From the NCBI GenBank assembly GCA_963776935.1, contig CAVZOP010000007.1:50185-114184 (forward strand): a DNA stretch of 64,000 nt, given 5' to 3'. The notes under the pieces are model-generated. The model searched no databases and was not told the origin of the DNA. It saw only the letters and a program-made list of their open reading frames with translations. The translations under genes and the position numbers were made by a program. This stretch comes from JALOLG01 sp963776935. GTDB taxonomy: Bacteria; Actinomycetota; Acidimicrobiia; Acidimicrobiales; Ilumatobacteraceae. Positions 1 to 7,299 of the stretch are shown here, piece after piece. Positions within the stretch are counted from its first letter, which is position 1. Every line of letters starts with the position of its first letter.

Positions 1-209
1 CACGCCAGGCCGGTGCCGAAGAGTGCCGCCATGAACCACGGCGTCGGAGCCGCGGTGTTGATCGATTGCATGGCGGCGATGCCCTTCGCCGGGGGCAGTC
101 GACCGAGGGCCTTCATCACGAACACGGAGAAGGCGAAGAAGACACCACCGACGACGCCGCAGCCGACCGCCGCCAGCGTGGTCAACGTGCTCAGAGATCG
201 ATCGAGCAT
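1..209 (-). CDS. DUF1772-like membrane protein (5' part, runs off the window)
   Basis: The first 69 codons of a gene whose 3' end lies outside the window. The N-terminus is a hydrophobic segment rich in Gly, Ala, Val and Phe (GVVGGVFFAFSVFV), followed by a conserved-looking loop (LPPAKGIAAMQSIN) and the start of a second hydrophobic helix. This is the layout of the DUF1772 (anthrone-oxygenase-like) small membrane family, so an inner-membrane location is expected. The ATG lies 13 bases after the stop of the NmrA-type gene, so the two are probably co-transcribed. DUF1772 genes often sit next to NAD(P)-binding oxidoreductases. The family call rests only on the N-terminal third. Confidence 0.6.
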   Translation of the reverse strand, partial: MLDRSLSTLTTLAAVGCGVVGGVFFAFSVFVMKALGRLPPAKGIAAMQSINTAAPTPWFMAALFGTGLA

Positions 210-222
210 CGTGTGACCCCGC

Positions 223-1061
223 TCAGCGATTCCACACGCCGGTGGCGGCGGTGGCGCGGGCGTACTCGGTGAAGTCGCGAGGCTCACGCCCGAGCGCCCG
301 TTGCACACCGTCGGTGAGGTGGGCGTTGCGGCCGTCGAGCACGGTGGTGAACAACTCGCTGAGCGGCTGCGCCTCCTCGACCGGCACCCCGGCTGCGATC
401 GCCGCCGCCACGTACTGCTCCGGCGTCACGTCGTAGAAGCGGATGTCGCGACCGATCGCGGCGGCGATCTCGTCGGCGACGTCGGCGAACGTCAGCAGCC
501 GTGGTCCGGTCAACTCGTACACCTGCCCGACGTGTCGGTCGTCGGTCAGCGCCGCGGTCGCGACGTCGGCGACGTCGCCGGCGTCGACGAACGGCTCCGC
601 CACGTCGCCGGCCGGCAGAGCGATCACACCATTGAGCACGGGCTCGAGCAAGAAATGCTCGCTGAAGTTCTGCGAGAACCAGCTCGCCCGCACGATCGTC
701 CAGTCGGCCCCGGACTCCTGCACGGCTTTCTCGCTGACCTGGGCCTCGTCCTCGCCGCGGCCGGACAGCAGCACCAGCCGACGGGCACCGCTCGACACGG
801 CGAGGTCGGCGAACGAGCGGATGGTGTCGGCCGCGCCCGGGAACGCCAGATCGGGGTAGTACACGACGTAGACGGCGGTCACGTCGCGCAGGCGGGCGCC
901 CAGGTGGCGGGGTCGTTCCACTCGAACGGCGGCGTGCCCGAGCGCGACCCGATCCGGGTCGGCACTCCACGGGCCGCGAGGCGCTGTGCCACTCGGCGGC
1001 CGGTCTTGCCGGTGCCGCCGAGGACGAGGGTGGTGTGGGAGGTCGATGTGTTTGTGCTCAT
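223..1061 (-). CDS. NmrA-type NAD(P)-binding oxidoreductase (one frameshift near 890)
   Basis: An atypical short-chain dehydrogenase of the NmrA/NAD(P)H-binding family, about 279 residues. The N-terminus carries a Rossmann glycine motif (LVLGGTGKTGRRVAQRL) right after the ATG at 1061. The rest has the usual VRASWFSQNFSE and VDAGDVADVA blocks. The reading frame breaks around 889-893: the first part ends in WNDPATWAP and the matching continuation (LRDVTAVYVVYYPDL) is one frame over. One missing base in the run gcaggcggg restores it. Since both halves are otherwise well preserved, a consensus error is likelier than a dead gene. It is divergent from the AraC-type regulator, which probably controls it. 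Substrate unknown. Confidence 0.85.
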
Positions 1062-1129
1062 GCCGTCAGTGAACGCCAAGTGGGTTGGACGTTCCATAGC
1101 CGATTCGCTCAGATCCATCATCGAGCGTC

Positions 1130-1135
1130 TAGGAT
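1130..1135 (+). promoter_or_regulatory. Putative -10 element of the AraC-type gene
   Basis: TAGGAT followed by exactly 7 bases and then the ATG at 1143. It fits a leaderless transcript and is one of seven identical arrangements in this window. The 81-base divergent spacer also holds CGCTC and GAGCG half-sites 12 bases apart (about 1106-1127), a possible operator. The operator is weak inference. Confidence 0.5.
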
Positions 1136-1142
1136 TCGGTCG

Positions 1143-2120
1143 ATGGACGCGCTCGCCGGTCTGCTCGACGGTGCCAGAGCCCGTGGGGCGTTCCTGCTCC
1201 GATCCGTGATGGCGCCGCCGTGGGCGATCCGGATCGAGGACCGGGCGCCGCTGTCCCTGCTGGCGATGGTTCGGGGCGAGGCGTGGGTGATGCACGACGG
1301 CGGCACGCCGGTGTTGCTCGTTCCAGGCGACGTGGCGCTGATGCGGGGCCCCGACCCGTACACCGTCGCCGATGACCCACGCACCGCGCCCCAGATCGTG
1401 ATCCACCCCGGCCAGCACTGCACCACACTCGACGGCACGGATCTGGCACAGGCGATGGACCTCGGTGTCAGGACGTGGGGCAACGACCTCGGCGGGTCCA
1501 CGGTCATGCTCACCGGCACGTACGAGGGTGCGTCGGCCATCGGCCAACGACTTCTCGGCGCGTTGCCGGCGCTGGCCGTCCTGCCGCGCGACGGTTGGGA
1601 CAGTCCGCTCGTCGCGTTCCTCGCCGACGAGATCGTCAAGGACGAGCCCGGCCAGGAAGTCGTGCTCGACCGGCTGCTCGACCTCCTCGTCATCGCCGCC
1701 GTCCGAAGCTGGTTCGCGCGGCCCGACGCCGAGGCGCCCCCGTGGTATCGGGCGCACACTGACCCCGTCGTCGGCAAGGCACTGCGACTGCTGCACAACA
1801 ACCCGGCCCATCCCTGGACGGTGGCCGAGCTCGCCGCCGAGTGCGGCATCTCCCGCGCCGGCCTGGCCCGCCGATTCACCGACCTCGTCGGCGAGCCACC
1901 GATGACGTTCCTCACCGGCTGGCGGCTGGCCCTCGCCGCCGACCTGTTGCGTGAGACCGACGCGACCGTCGGCTCGGTCGCCAACCGGGTCGGCTACGGC
2001 AGCCCGTTCGCGCTCAGTACCGCCTTCAAGCGCGTCCACGGCATCAGCCCCCGCCAACACCAACTCCAGTCCACCCGCACGGATCAGATCCCGAGGATGT
2101 CGGCGATCAGGTCGGCGTAG
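1143..2120 (+). CDS. AraC-family transcriptional regulator
   Basis: A DNA-binding regulator of about 325 residues. The N-terminal half has the features of a cupin-type effector domain (MVRGEAWVMHDGGTPVLLVPGDVALMRG). The C-terminal 100 residues form a double helix-turn-helix typical of AraC (WTVAELAAECGISRAGLARRF, then VGSVANRVGYGSPFALSTAFKR). The ATG at 1143 is chosen because TAGGAT lies 7 bases upstream and homology starts there. It is divergent from the NmrA/DUF1772 pair, an arrangement in which AraC cupin proteins usually regulate the adjacent oxidoreductase. Its last 37 bases overlap the 3' end of the opposite-strand SGNH gene. The effector is unknown. Confidence 0.9.
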   Translation: MDALAGLLDGARARGAFLLRSVMAPPWAIRIEDRAPLSLLAMVRGEAWVMHDGGTPVLLVPGDVALMRGPDPYTVADDPRTAPQIVIHPGQHCTTLDGTDLAQAMDLGVRTWGNDLGGSTVMLTGTYEGASAIGQRLLGALPALAVLPRDGWDSPLVAFLADEIVKDEPGQEVVLDRLLDLLVIAAVRSWFARPDAEAPPWYRAHTDPVVGKALRLLHNNPAHPWTVAELAAECGISRAGLARRFTDLVGEPPMTFLTGWRLALAADLLRETDATVGSVANRVGYGSPFALSTAFKRVHGISPRQHQLQSTRTDQIPRMSAIRSA

Positions 2121-2947
2121 TACTGCTGGCCCTCGGGTCGGAGGTGGATCCCGTCCTCGTAGAAGCACTCGCCGGGGCACTCGACCGATCGCGCCTCCCA
2201 GTCGAACAGGATCTTGTTGTCGCCCTCGTGATCGGCGGCACGCAGGAGTGCATTGTTCTCGGCGGTCCAGCCCCGGTCGGCCCTGACCGTCAGGAGGACC
2301 ACGTTCGGCACGTCGTCCATCGTCGCCAGGAAGGCGTCGAGCGTCACCTGGCTGATCGGGCCGTTGGTGCCGAGGTGCACGACGACGACCCGGCCGAACA
2401 GGCCCTGGTCACGGAACTGCTGGAGCACCGGGATCATGTCGATCATCTGGCGGCTCACCGCCGCATCCACGACCAGACCGTGGGCGGTGAGCGATGGCGC
2501 CGCGCCGAGCATCACCGAGTCGCCGACCGCAAGGTACGGGACCGGTTCGAGCGGCAGCGGCAGCGCGGTCGTCGCAGTCGTCGCAGTCGTCGTCGTCGCT
2601 CCGGCCGGTGTCGAATCTGTCGTCGGAGCGGACGCTTCGGTCGCGGTGTTCGTGGTGGTCGGGACGGGCTCGCTGACGGAGGTCGACTCGGTCGGGTTCA
2701 CGAGCTCACCGAGGTCAGTGACCACCTCCTCGCCGGCATCGAGCGATTGGGCGACCTCCGTGGTTTGGTCGGGGTCACCGTCGACGACGAACGCGAGCGA
2801 CCCGACGAGAAGTCCTACGACCGCGCCCAGACTCAACACTCGCGTGGCCTCCCGGCGGCGGCGGAGGCGCCGGGCGCGCTCGGAGACGCGGGCGAGCGTG
2901 TCGAGGCCGGGTCGGGGTGGGTCGGGGTCCATGAGGTCGTCGAACAC
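2084..2947 (-). CDS. Membrane-anchored SGNH/GDSL hydrolase-like protein next to a sigma factor
   Basis: About 287 residues in three parts: a basic cytoplasmic N-terminus (about 1-45, with RARRLRRRREA), one transmembrane helix (SLGAVVGLLVGSLAFVV), a Thr/Ala/Pro-rich spacer, and an extracellular SGNH fold. The SGNH signature is complete: GDSV (Ser), GTNG (Gly/Asn) and DGIHL (Asp-x-x-His). It resembles the SGNH domains attached to OatA-like acyltransferases, so acyl or acetyl ester chemistry on envelope glycans is plausible. The GTG at 2947 follows the sigma factor stop by one base, with GGAGG just upstream. This position is normally held by an anti-sigma factor, so a regulatory role is possible. 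Confidence 0.8.
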   Translation of the reverse strand: MFDDLMDPDPPRPGLDTLARVSERARRLRRRREATRVLSLGAVVGLLVGSLAFVVDGDPDQTTEVAQSLDAGEEVVTDLGELVNPTESTSVSEPVPTTTNTATEASAPTTDSTPAGATTTTATTATTALPLPLEPVPYLAVGDSVMLGAAPSLTAHGLVVDAAVSRQMIDMIPVLQQFRDQGLFGRVVVVHLGTNGPISQVTLDAFLATMDDVPNVVLLTVRADRGWTAENNALLRAADHEGDNKILFDWEARSVECPGECFYEDGIHLRPEGQQYYADLIADILGI

Positions 2948-2948
2948 G

Positions 2949-3426
2949 TCAGTCCTCCAGTGCCCACGTGGGGCCGAGGTGAATCCGGAGCGCGGCGAGG
3001 CCACGCGAGGTCGCGCTCTTGACGGTGCCGGTCGTGCATCCCATCGCGGCTCGCCGTGTCGCGCTCGGTCAGGTCGAGCAGATGGCGGAGCACCACCGCT
3101 TCGCGTTGTCGGCGCGGCAGCGCTCGCAAGGCACGGACGAGGTCGGCCCGCCGCAGGCTGAGCGGGTCGTCAGAACCGTCGGGGGGCTCGTGCGGGTGCG
3201 AGCGTGATCGCTTGCGCCAGCGGTCGATCGCGCCGTTCGTCGCCACCCGGGCGACCCACGGCGTCGCCCGGTCCTCGATGCGACCCCACCGGGCGAGTGC
3301 CTTCGCCAACGCGTCCTGGGCGCAGTCCTCTGCCTCACCCCGCTCGCCGAGGATCGCGAACGACGCCCGATAGGCGACGGCGAACAGTTCCCCGAACTGA
3401 TCGACGAACCCGGCCGACTCGCTCAC
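2949..3426 (-). CDS. ECF sigma factor, SigE-like (one frameshift near 3045)
   Basis: A group 4 (ECF) RNA polymerase sigma factor of about 159 residues. Region 2 is visible (AYRASFAILGERGEAEDCAQDAL, with WVARVATNGAIDRWRKR), and region 4 is an HTH (LPRRQREAVVLRHLLDLTERDTAS, then MGCTTGTVKSATSRGLAALR). The two parts are one frame apart: an extra base at about 3044-3046 separates them, and removing it gives an intact C-terminus ending at 2949. The start is GTG at 3426. An ECF-like promoter lies just upstream, suggesting autoregulation. The SGNH membrane protein follows immediately. Confidence 0.85.
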
Positions 3427-3436
3427 ACCCGGGAAA

Positions 3437-3463
3437 CGTACGACGACCCCCGGAGGTTGTCCC
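3437..3463 (-). promoter_or_regulatory. Possible ECF-type autoregulatory promoter
   Basis: On the minus strand a GGGACAAC-like -35 (3455-3463) and CGTACG -10 (3437-3442) precede the GTG start by 10 bases. The AAC core and CGTA -10 resemble ECF promoters, but the spacer is shorter than usual, so this is a weak call. Confidence 0.3.
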
Positions 3464-3468
3464 GGGGG
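3447..3468. promoter_or_regulatory. Perfect 7-bp inverted repeat in the sigma/purN divergent spacer
   Basis: CCCCCGG, 8 bases, then CCGGGGG. It overlaps the proposed sigma factor -35 region and lies about 55 bases before the purN start, so it could be an operator for either direction. No protein partner can be named. Confidence 0.45.
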
Positions 3469-3512
3469 GCTGACTTTCGTTCATGGTCGCCGCGATCGAC
3501 GGGACCCGCGCC

Positions 3513-3518
3513 TACGGT
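3513..3518 (+). promoter_or_regulatory. Putative -10 element of purN
   Basis: TACGGT ends 6 bases before the ATG at 3525. This supports 3525 rather than the in-frame ATG at 3483 as the start. Confidence 0.4.
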
Positions 3519-3524
3519 CTCCAC

Positions 3525-4136
3525 ATGGAGCCGCCGAGCCGCCGCCCGACTCGGATCGTCGTGATGGTCTCGGGTGACGGGTCGAACCTGCAGGCGATCC
3601 TCGATGCCTGCGCGAGCGGCGAACTGCCGGCCGAGGTGGTCGCCGTGGTGTCGAACCGGGCCGACGTGTTCGCCCTCCAACGCGCCGACGCAGCGGGGGT
3701 GCCGGCGGTGCACGTCGGCGCCCAGCCGGACGAGTCGCGGGCCGACTACGACGCCCGCCTGGCCGACGTCGTGGCCGGGTTCGGTCCCGACCTGGTGGTG
3801 CTCGCCGGGTGGATGCGCGTGCTCACGATGAGCTTCCTCGGCTGGTTCCCCCAGCGCGTCGTCAACCTCCACCCCGCCCGCCCGGGCGAGCTCCCCGGCA
3901 CCCACGCCATCGAGCGGGCGTGGCACGAAGCACTGGCCGGCGAACGCACCGAGACCGGCGTGATGGTGCACCTCGTCCCCGACGAAGGCGTCGACGACGG
4001 TCCGGTACTCGCCACCGCAACCGTCCCCATCCGACCCGACGACACCCTAGAAACCCTCACCGAGCGGGTGCACGCCACCGAGCACCGCCTGCTCGTCGAT
4101 ACCCTCCGCACGATGTGCCTGAAGGAGCTGACGCGC
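3525..4136 (+). CDS. purN: Phosphoribosylglycinamide formyltransferase (PurN), in frame with GuaB
   Basis: Transfers a formyl group from 10-formyltetrahydrofolate to GAR in purine synthesis. About 204 residues, the usual PurN length. Family landmarks are present: the N-terminal VVMVSGDGSNLQAIL loop, VVNLHPARPGELPG with the catalytic Asn and His, and VPDEGVDDGPVL with the catalytic Asp. The frame does not stop but runs straight into IMP dehydrogenase. In another frame TGA lies at about 4119, directly followed by AAGGAG and the guaB ATG. A single indel therefore decides between a true PurN-GuaB fusion and two adjacent genes. Interval boundaries mark the PurN part only. Confidence 0.85.
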
Positions 4137-5633
4137 ATGACGCACCCGAACCACGACTTCTTCGACCGCTTCGAGGCGCTGACGTTCGACGACGTCGTCG
4201 TCGTCCCCGGCTACTCCGAGACGCTGCCCGACTCGGTCGACACGACGGCCACGTTCGCCGCCGACATCGAGCTCGCCGTGCCGTTGGTCTCGGCGGCGAT
4301 GGACAAGGTGACCGAGGCCCGCATGGCGATCGCCATGGCGCGTCACGGCGGGATCGGCGTGATCCACCGCAACATGTCGATCGTCGAGCAGGCGGCCGAG
4401 GTGCAGAAGGTCAAGCGCAGCCAGAGCGGGATGATCTCCGACCCGGTCACGCTCCCACCGACGGCGAAGCTGCACGAGGCCGAGGAGCTGATGAACCGCT
4501 TCCGCTTCTCCGGGATGCCGATCACCGATCCCGACGGCCGCCTCGTCGGCATCCTCACCAACCGCGACATCCGGTTCTGCGAGGGCGGCGACTTCGAGCG
4601 GCCGGTGTCGGAGTTCATGACCCACGAGCGGCTGATCACGGCCAAGGTCGGCACGTCACTCGACGAGGCCAAAGCGGTGCTGCAGACGTACCGCATCGAG
4701 AAGCTCCCCCTCGTCGACGACGACGGCCGGCTGGCCGGTCTGATCACGGTCAAGGACATCCAGAAGCGCCTCGAATACCCGAACGCCTCCCGCGACACCC
4801 TCGGCCGCCTGCGTTGCGCGGCGGCGGTCGGCGTCGGCGACGACGTCGAGGAACGGGTCGAGGCACTGGTGGCGATGGGGGTCGACGCGGTCGCGATCGA
4901 CACGGCCCACGGCCACTCCGCCGGCGTCATCAAGACGATCGAGCGGATCAAGGGATCGTGGCCCGACCTCGCCGTGACCGCCGGCAACGTCGTCACCGAG
5001 GAGGGCGTCGACGCACTGGCCGACGCCGGAGCCGACGCCATCAAGGTCGGCGTCGGGGCCGGCTCGATCTGCACCACCCGCGTCGTCAGCGGGGCGGGGA
5101 TGCCGCAACTCTCGGCGATCTGGTTCACGACGCGGCGGGCCCGCCGGCGCGGCGTCCCGGTCATCGGCGATGGTGGCATCACGTACTCCGGCGACATCGT
5201 CAAGGCGATCGCCGCCGGCGCCGACACCGTGATGCTCGGTTCGCTGTTGGCGGGCACCGAGGAGAGCCCGGGCGAGACCGAGCTGTTCGAGGGGCGCCGG
5301 TTCAAGAGCTACCGCGGCATGGGCTCGCTGGGTGCGATGCAGGGACTCGGTGCCGACCGCTACGCCACCGCCCAGTCGACCGTGGCCGCCACCAGCCGCA
5401 AGCTCGTCCCCGAGGGCATCGAGGGACGGGTGCCGTACGCCGGACCGCTCGGCGACACGATCTACCAACTCGTCGGCGGGCTGCGCAGCGGGATGGGCTA
5501 CGCGGGTGCCGGCGACCTGGAAGCGCTGCGCACCAGCAGCCGCTTCATGCGGGTCACCACCGCGGGCCGCGAGGAGAGCCACCCGCACGACGTGACGATC
5601 ACCAAGGAAGCCCCCAACTACCAGCGCAGCTAG
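4137..5633 (+). CDS. guaB: Inosine-5'-monophosphate dehydrogenase (GuaB)
   Basis: Oxidises IMP to XMP, the first committed step to GMP. The domain order is normal: a TIM barrel starting NHDFFDRFEALTFDDV, two CBS domains (MISDPVTLPPTAKLHEA and FMTHERLITAKVG), then the catalytic loop GVGAGSICTTRV, with the active-site Cys codon at 5070-5072. After it come the GDGGITYSGDI phosphate site and the flap region with FKSYRGMGSLGAM. It has its own AAGGAG Shine-Dalgarno 9 bases before the ATG at 4137, so independent initiation is plausible even though the frame is open from PurN. Standard length of about 498 residues. Confidence 0.95.
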   Translation: MTHPNHDFFDRFEALTFDDVVVVPGYSETLPDSVDTTATFAADIELAVPLVSAAMDKVTEARMAIAMARHGGIGVIHRNMSIVEQAAEVQKVKRSQSGMISDPVTLPPTAKLHEAEELMNRFRFSGMPITDPDGRLVGILTNRDIRFCEGGDFERPVSEFMTHERLITAKVGTSLDEAKAVLQTYRIEKLPLVDDDGRLAGLITVKDIQKRLEYPNASRDTLGRLRCAAAVGVGDDVEERVEALVAMGVDAVAIDTAHGHSAGVIKTIERIKGSWPDLAVTAGNVVTEEGVDALADAGADAIKVGVGAGSICTTRVVSGAGMPQLSAIWFTTRRARRRGVPVIGDGGITYSGDIVKAIAAGADTVMLGSLLAGTEESPGETELFEGRRFKSYRGMGSLGAMQGLGADRYATAQSTVAATSRKLVPEGIEGRVPYAGPLGDTIYQLVGGLRSGMGYAGAGDLEALRTSSRFMRVTTAGREESHPHDVTITKEAPNYQRS

Positions 5634-5643
5634 ACAGCCCCGC

Positions 5644-6048
5644 TCATCCGGGCTGGGTCGCGGGCTCGTACCCGAGCGCGCGGGTGAGACCGACCGGGTC
5701 GTCGAGGCTGATCGCCAGCTCGCGGACACGGATCGGCACACCGAGGACGCGCGCCCGTGCCGGAGGCTCGATGGCGAGCACCACGATCCCGTGCGACGAC
5801 CCGTTCACCAGCCATCGCTGTCGCCACCCGTGCACCCCCCAGCTCCACACGCGACCGGTCCACGGCGTCACCGAGCTGACCGCGGAGCGGTCGAACGCGG
5901 ACCTGAACGCGTAGCTCATCCACACGACCACTTGGTCGCCGTCGATCGTCACCCGACTCCACCGAGGAACGAGCCCGCACACGACCGCGATCCACCGGTA
6001 CCAACCGTCGTGCCGGATCGTGAAGACCTCCACAGGATGACGATACAA
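5644..6048 (-). CDS. Conserved-looking hypothetical protein, Trp-rich
   Basis: About 134 residues from a TTG at 6048 (GTG at 6033 is an alternative). The sequence is rich in aromatic and beta-strand residues (FTIRHDGWYRWIAVV, VTIDGDQVVVWMSYAF) with no signal peptide or clear helix. The pattern of alternating strands resembles a small PH-like or beta-barrel fold, but no family can be named with confidence. It converges with guaB, ending 10 bases past the guaB stop. Codon use is like its neighbours, which favours a real gene. Confidence 0.6.
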   Translation of the reverse strand: MYRHPVEVFTIRHDGWYRWIAVVCGLVPRWSRVTIDGDQVVVWMSYAFRSAFDRSAVSSVTPWTGRVWSWGVHGWRQRWLVNGSSHGIVVLAIEPPARARVLGVPIRVRELAISLDDPVGLTRALGYEPATQPG

Positions 6049-6090
6049 AAGCGCCCGAACGAGCGACCGCTCAATACAGTCGTGGTCCGG

Positions 6091-6876
6091 ATGGCCGACA
6101 GCTTCTTCACGAGCGATGACGATTGGTTCTCACCGACCGACCATTGCCGCGGCCCGTGGGACCCCGACTCGTGCCACGCCGGCCCGCCGAGCGGGCTGAT
6201 CGCCCGCGCCACGGAACGACTGGTGCCCGACCAACGCCTGGTCCGTCTGACGGTCGATCTGACCCGTCCGATCCCGTTCGCCGGGTTCCGGGTCGAAGGG
6301 GTCATCGTGCGTGCCGGCCGCACGGTGTCGACGACGGCGCTCACGCTGGTCGACCGCAAGGGCAAAGCGATCGTCACGGCACGGGCGCTGCACGTCCGTG
6401 AACAATCGCCGGTCGAGCTGCCGACCACCGCGTGGAACCCACCCGAGCTCGCCAAGTCCGGCGCCGGGCTGTTCCCGATCCGCGAGAGCCGCCACCCGCT
6501 GCCGAACTTCACCGGTGACGGCGTGGCCGTGCGATACCCGCCCGGCAACGGCATCGCTGGTGGACCGACGACTGCCTGGATGCGCACCGTTCCATTGCTC
6601 GACGACGAGAACCCCTCACCGTTCCAACGCATCTGCCCGCTCGCCGACTGCGGCAACGCCTTCTCCCGCAACGGCGAACCGTGGGACTACACGTTCGTGA
6701 ATCCCGACCTCACCATCGTGCTCCACCGCGATCCGATCGGCGAATGGCTCGGCGCCTCGTCGGTGTCGCGATGGGAGCCGTCGGGGATCGGCATGTCGGA
6801 CTCGCTGCTGTTCGACGAGCACGGCCCGGTCGGTCGAGCGGTGCAGACGCTCGTGATCACACCCGTCGTCCGCTGA
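6091..6876 (+). CDS. Acyl-CoA thioesterase-family protein (double hotdog)
   Basis: About 261 residues resembling the TesB-like/4HBT_3 thioesterase group. The first hotdog is visible from HAGPPSGLIARATERLVPDQRLVRLTVDLTRPIPFAGF, with the characteristic Gly-rich turn and long central helix. The second spans about 160-261, ending SSVSRWEPSGIGMSDSLLFDEHGPVGRA. Expected to hydrolyse acyl-CoA thioesters in the cytoplasm; the chain length cannot be predicted. The ATG at 6091 is preceded by TACAGT (6075-6080), 10 bases upstream. It is followed 21 bases later by a SnoaL-like gene, probably in the same transcript. Confidence 0.75.
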   Translation: MADSFFTSDDDWFSPTDHCRGPWDPDSCHAGPPSGLIARATERLVPDQRLVRLTVDLTRPIPFAGFRVEGVIVRAGRTVSTTALTLVDRKGKAIVTARALHVREQSPVELPTTAWNPPELAKSGAGLFPIRESRHPLPNFTGDGVAVRYPPGNGIAGGPTTAWMRTVPLLDDENPSPFQRICPLADCGNAFSRNGEPWDYTFVNPDLTIVLHRDPIGEWLGASSVSRWEPSGIGMSDSLLFDEHGPVGRAVQTLVITPVVR

Positions 6877-6897
6877 CCCGAGGCACCGGAGGTGTCG

Positions 6898-7281
6898 ATG
6901 CCCGATCTCGAGAGCAACAAGCGCACCGTGATCGAGTTCTTCGATCTGGCGTTCAACCAGAAGCGCCTCGACGAGGCGTTCGACCGATGCGTCGGCCCGA
7001 CCTACCGGCAACACAACCCCGAGGTCGCCGACGGCCGTGACGGTCTCGCGGCGTTCGTGCGTCAGCTGACGACGGACTTCCCGGACTTCACCGTCAGCAT
7101 CCAGCGAGTGATCGCCGAGGGCGATCTGGTCGCCGCCCACGTGTTCGCCAAGCGAACCTCCGACGATCGCGGAGCGGTGTCGATGGACATGTTCCGCCTC
7201 GAGGACGGCAAGCTGGTCGAGCACTGGGACGTGATCCAGGAGATCCCCGAGACCGCGGCCAACGACAACGGGATGCTCTAG
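6898..7281 (+). CDS. SnoaL-like (NTF2-fold) protein
   Basis: 127 residues of the SnoaL/NTF2-like family: NKRTVIEFFDLAFNQKRLDEAF, then YRQHNPEVADGRDGLAAFV, then a curved-sheet half ending VEHWDVIQEIPETAANDNGML. This close match is typical of the ester-cyclase/SnoaL-like subgroup with a small ligand cavity. The ATG at 6898 is chosen over the GTG at 6892 because GGAGG (6888-6892) lies 5 bases ahead of it. The substrate is unknown, and many members are non-catalytic. It converges with the MMPL gene 18 bases downstream. Confidence 0.85.
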   Translation: MPDLESNKRTVIEFFDLAFNQKRLDEAFDRCVGPTYRQHNPEVADGRDGLAAFVRQLTTDFPDFTVSIQRVIAEGDLVAAHVFAKRTSDDRGAVSMDMFRLEDGKLVEHWDVIQEIPETAANDNGML

Positions 7282-7299
7282 ACAGCCGAACCGGCACCC

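Noticed and set aside
5100..5165. Possible double frameshift in GuaB (AIWFTTRRARRRG)
   Set aside because: The segment aligns to the usual helix without a gap and the frame is continuous on both sides.
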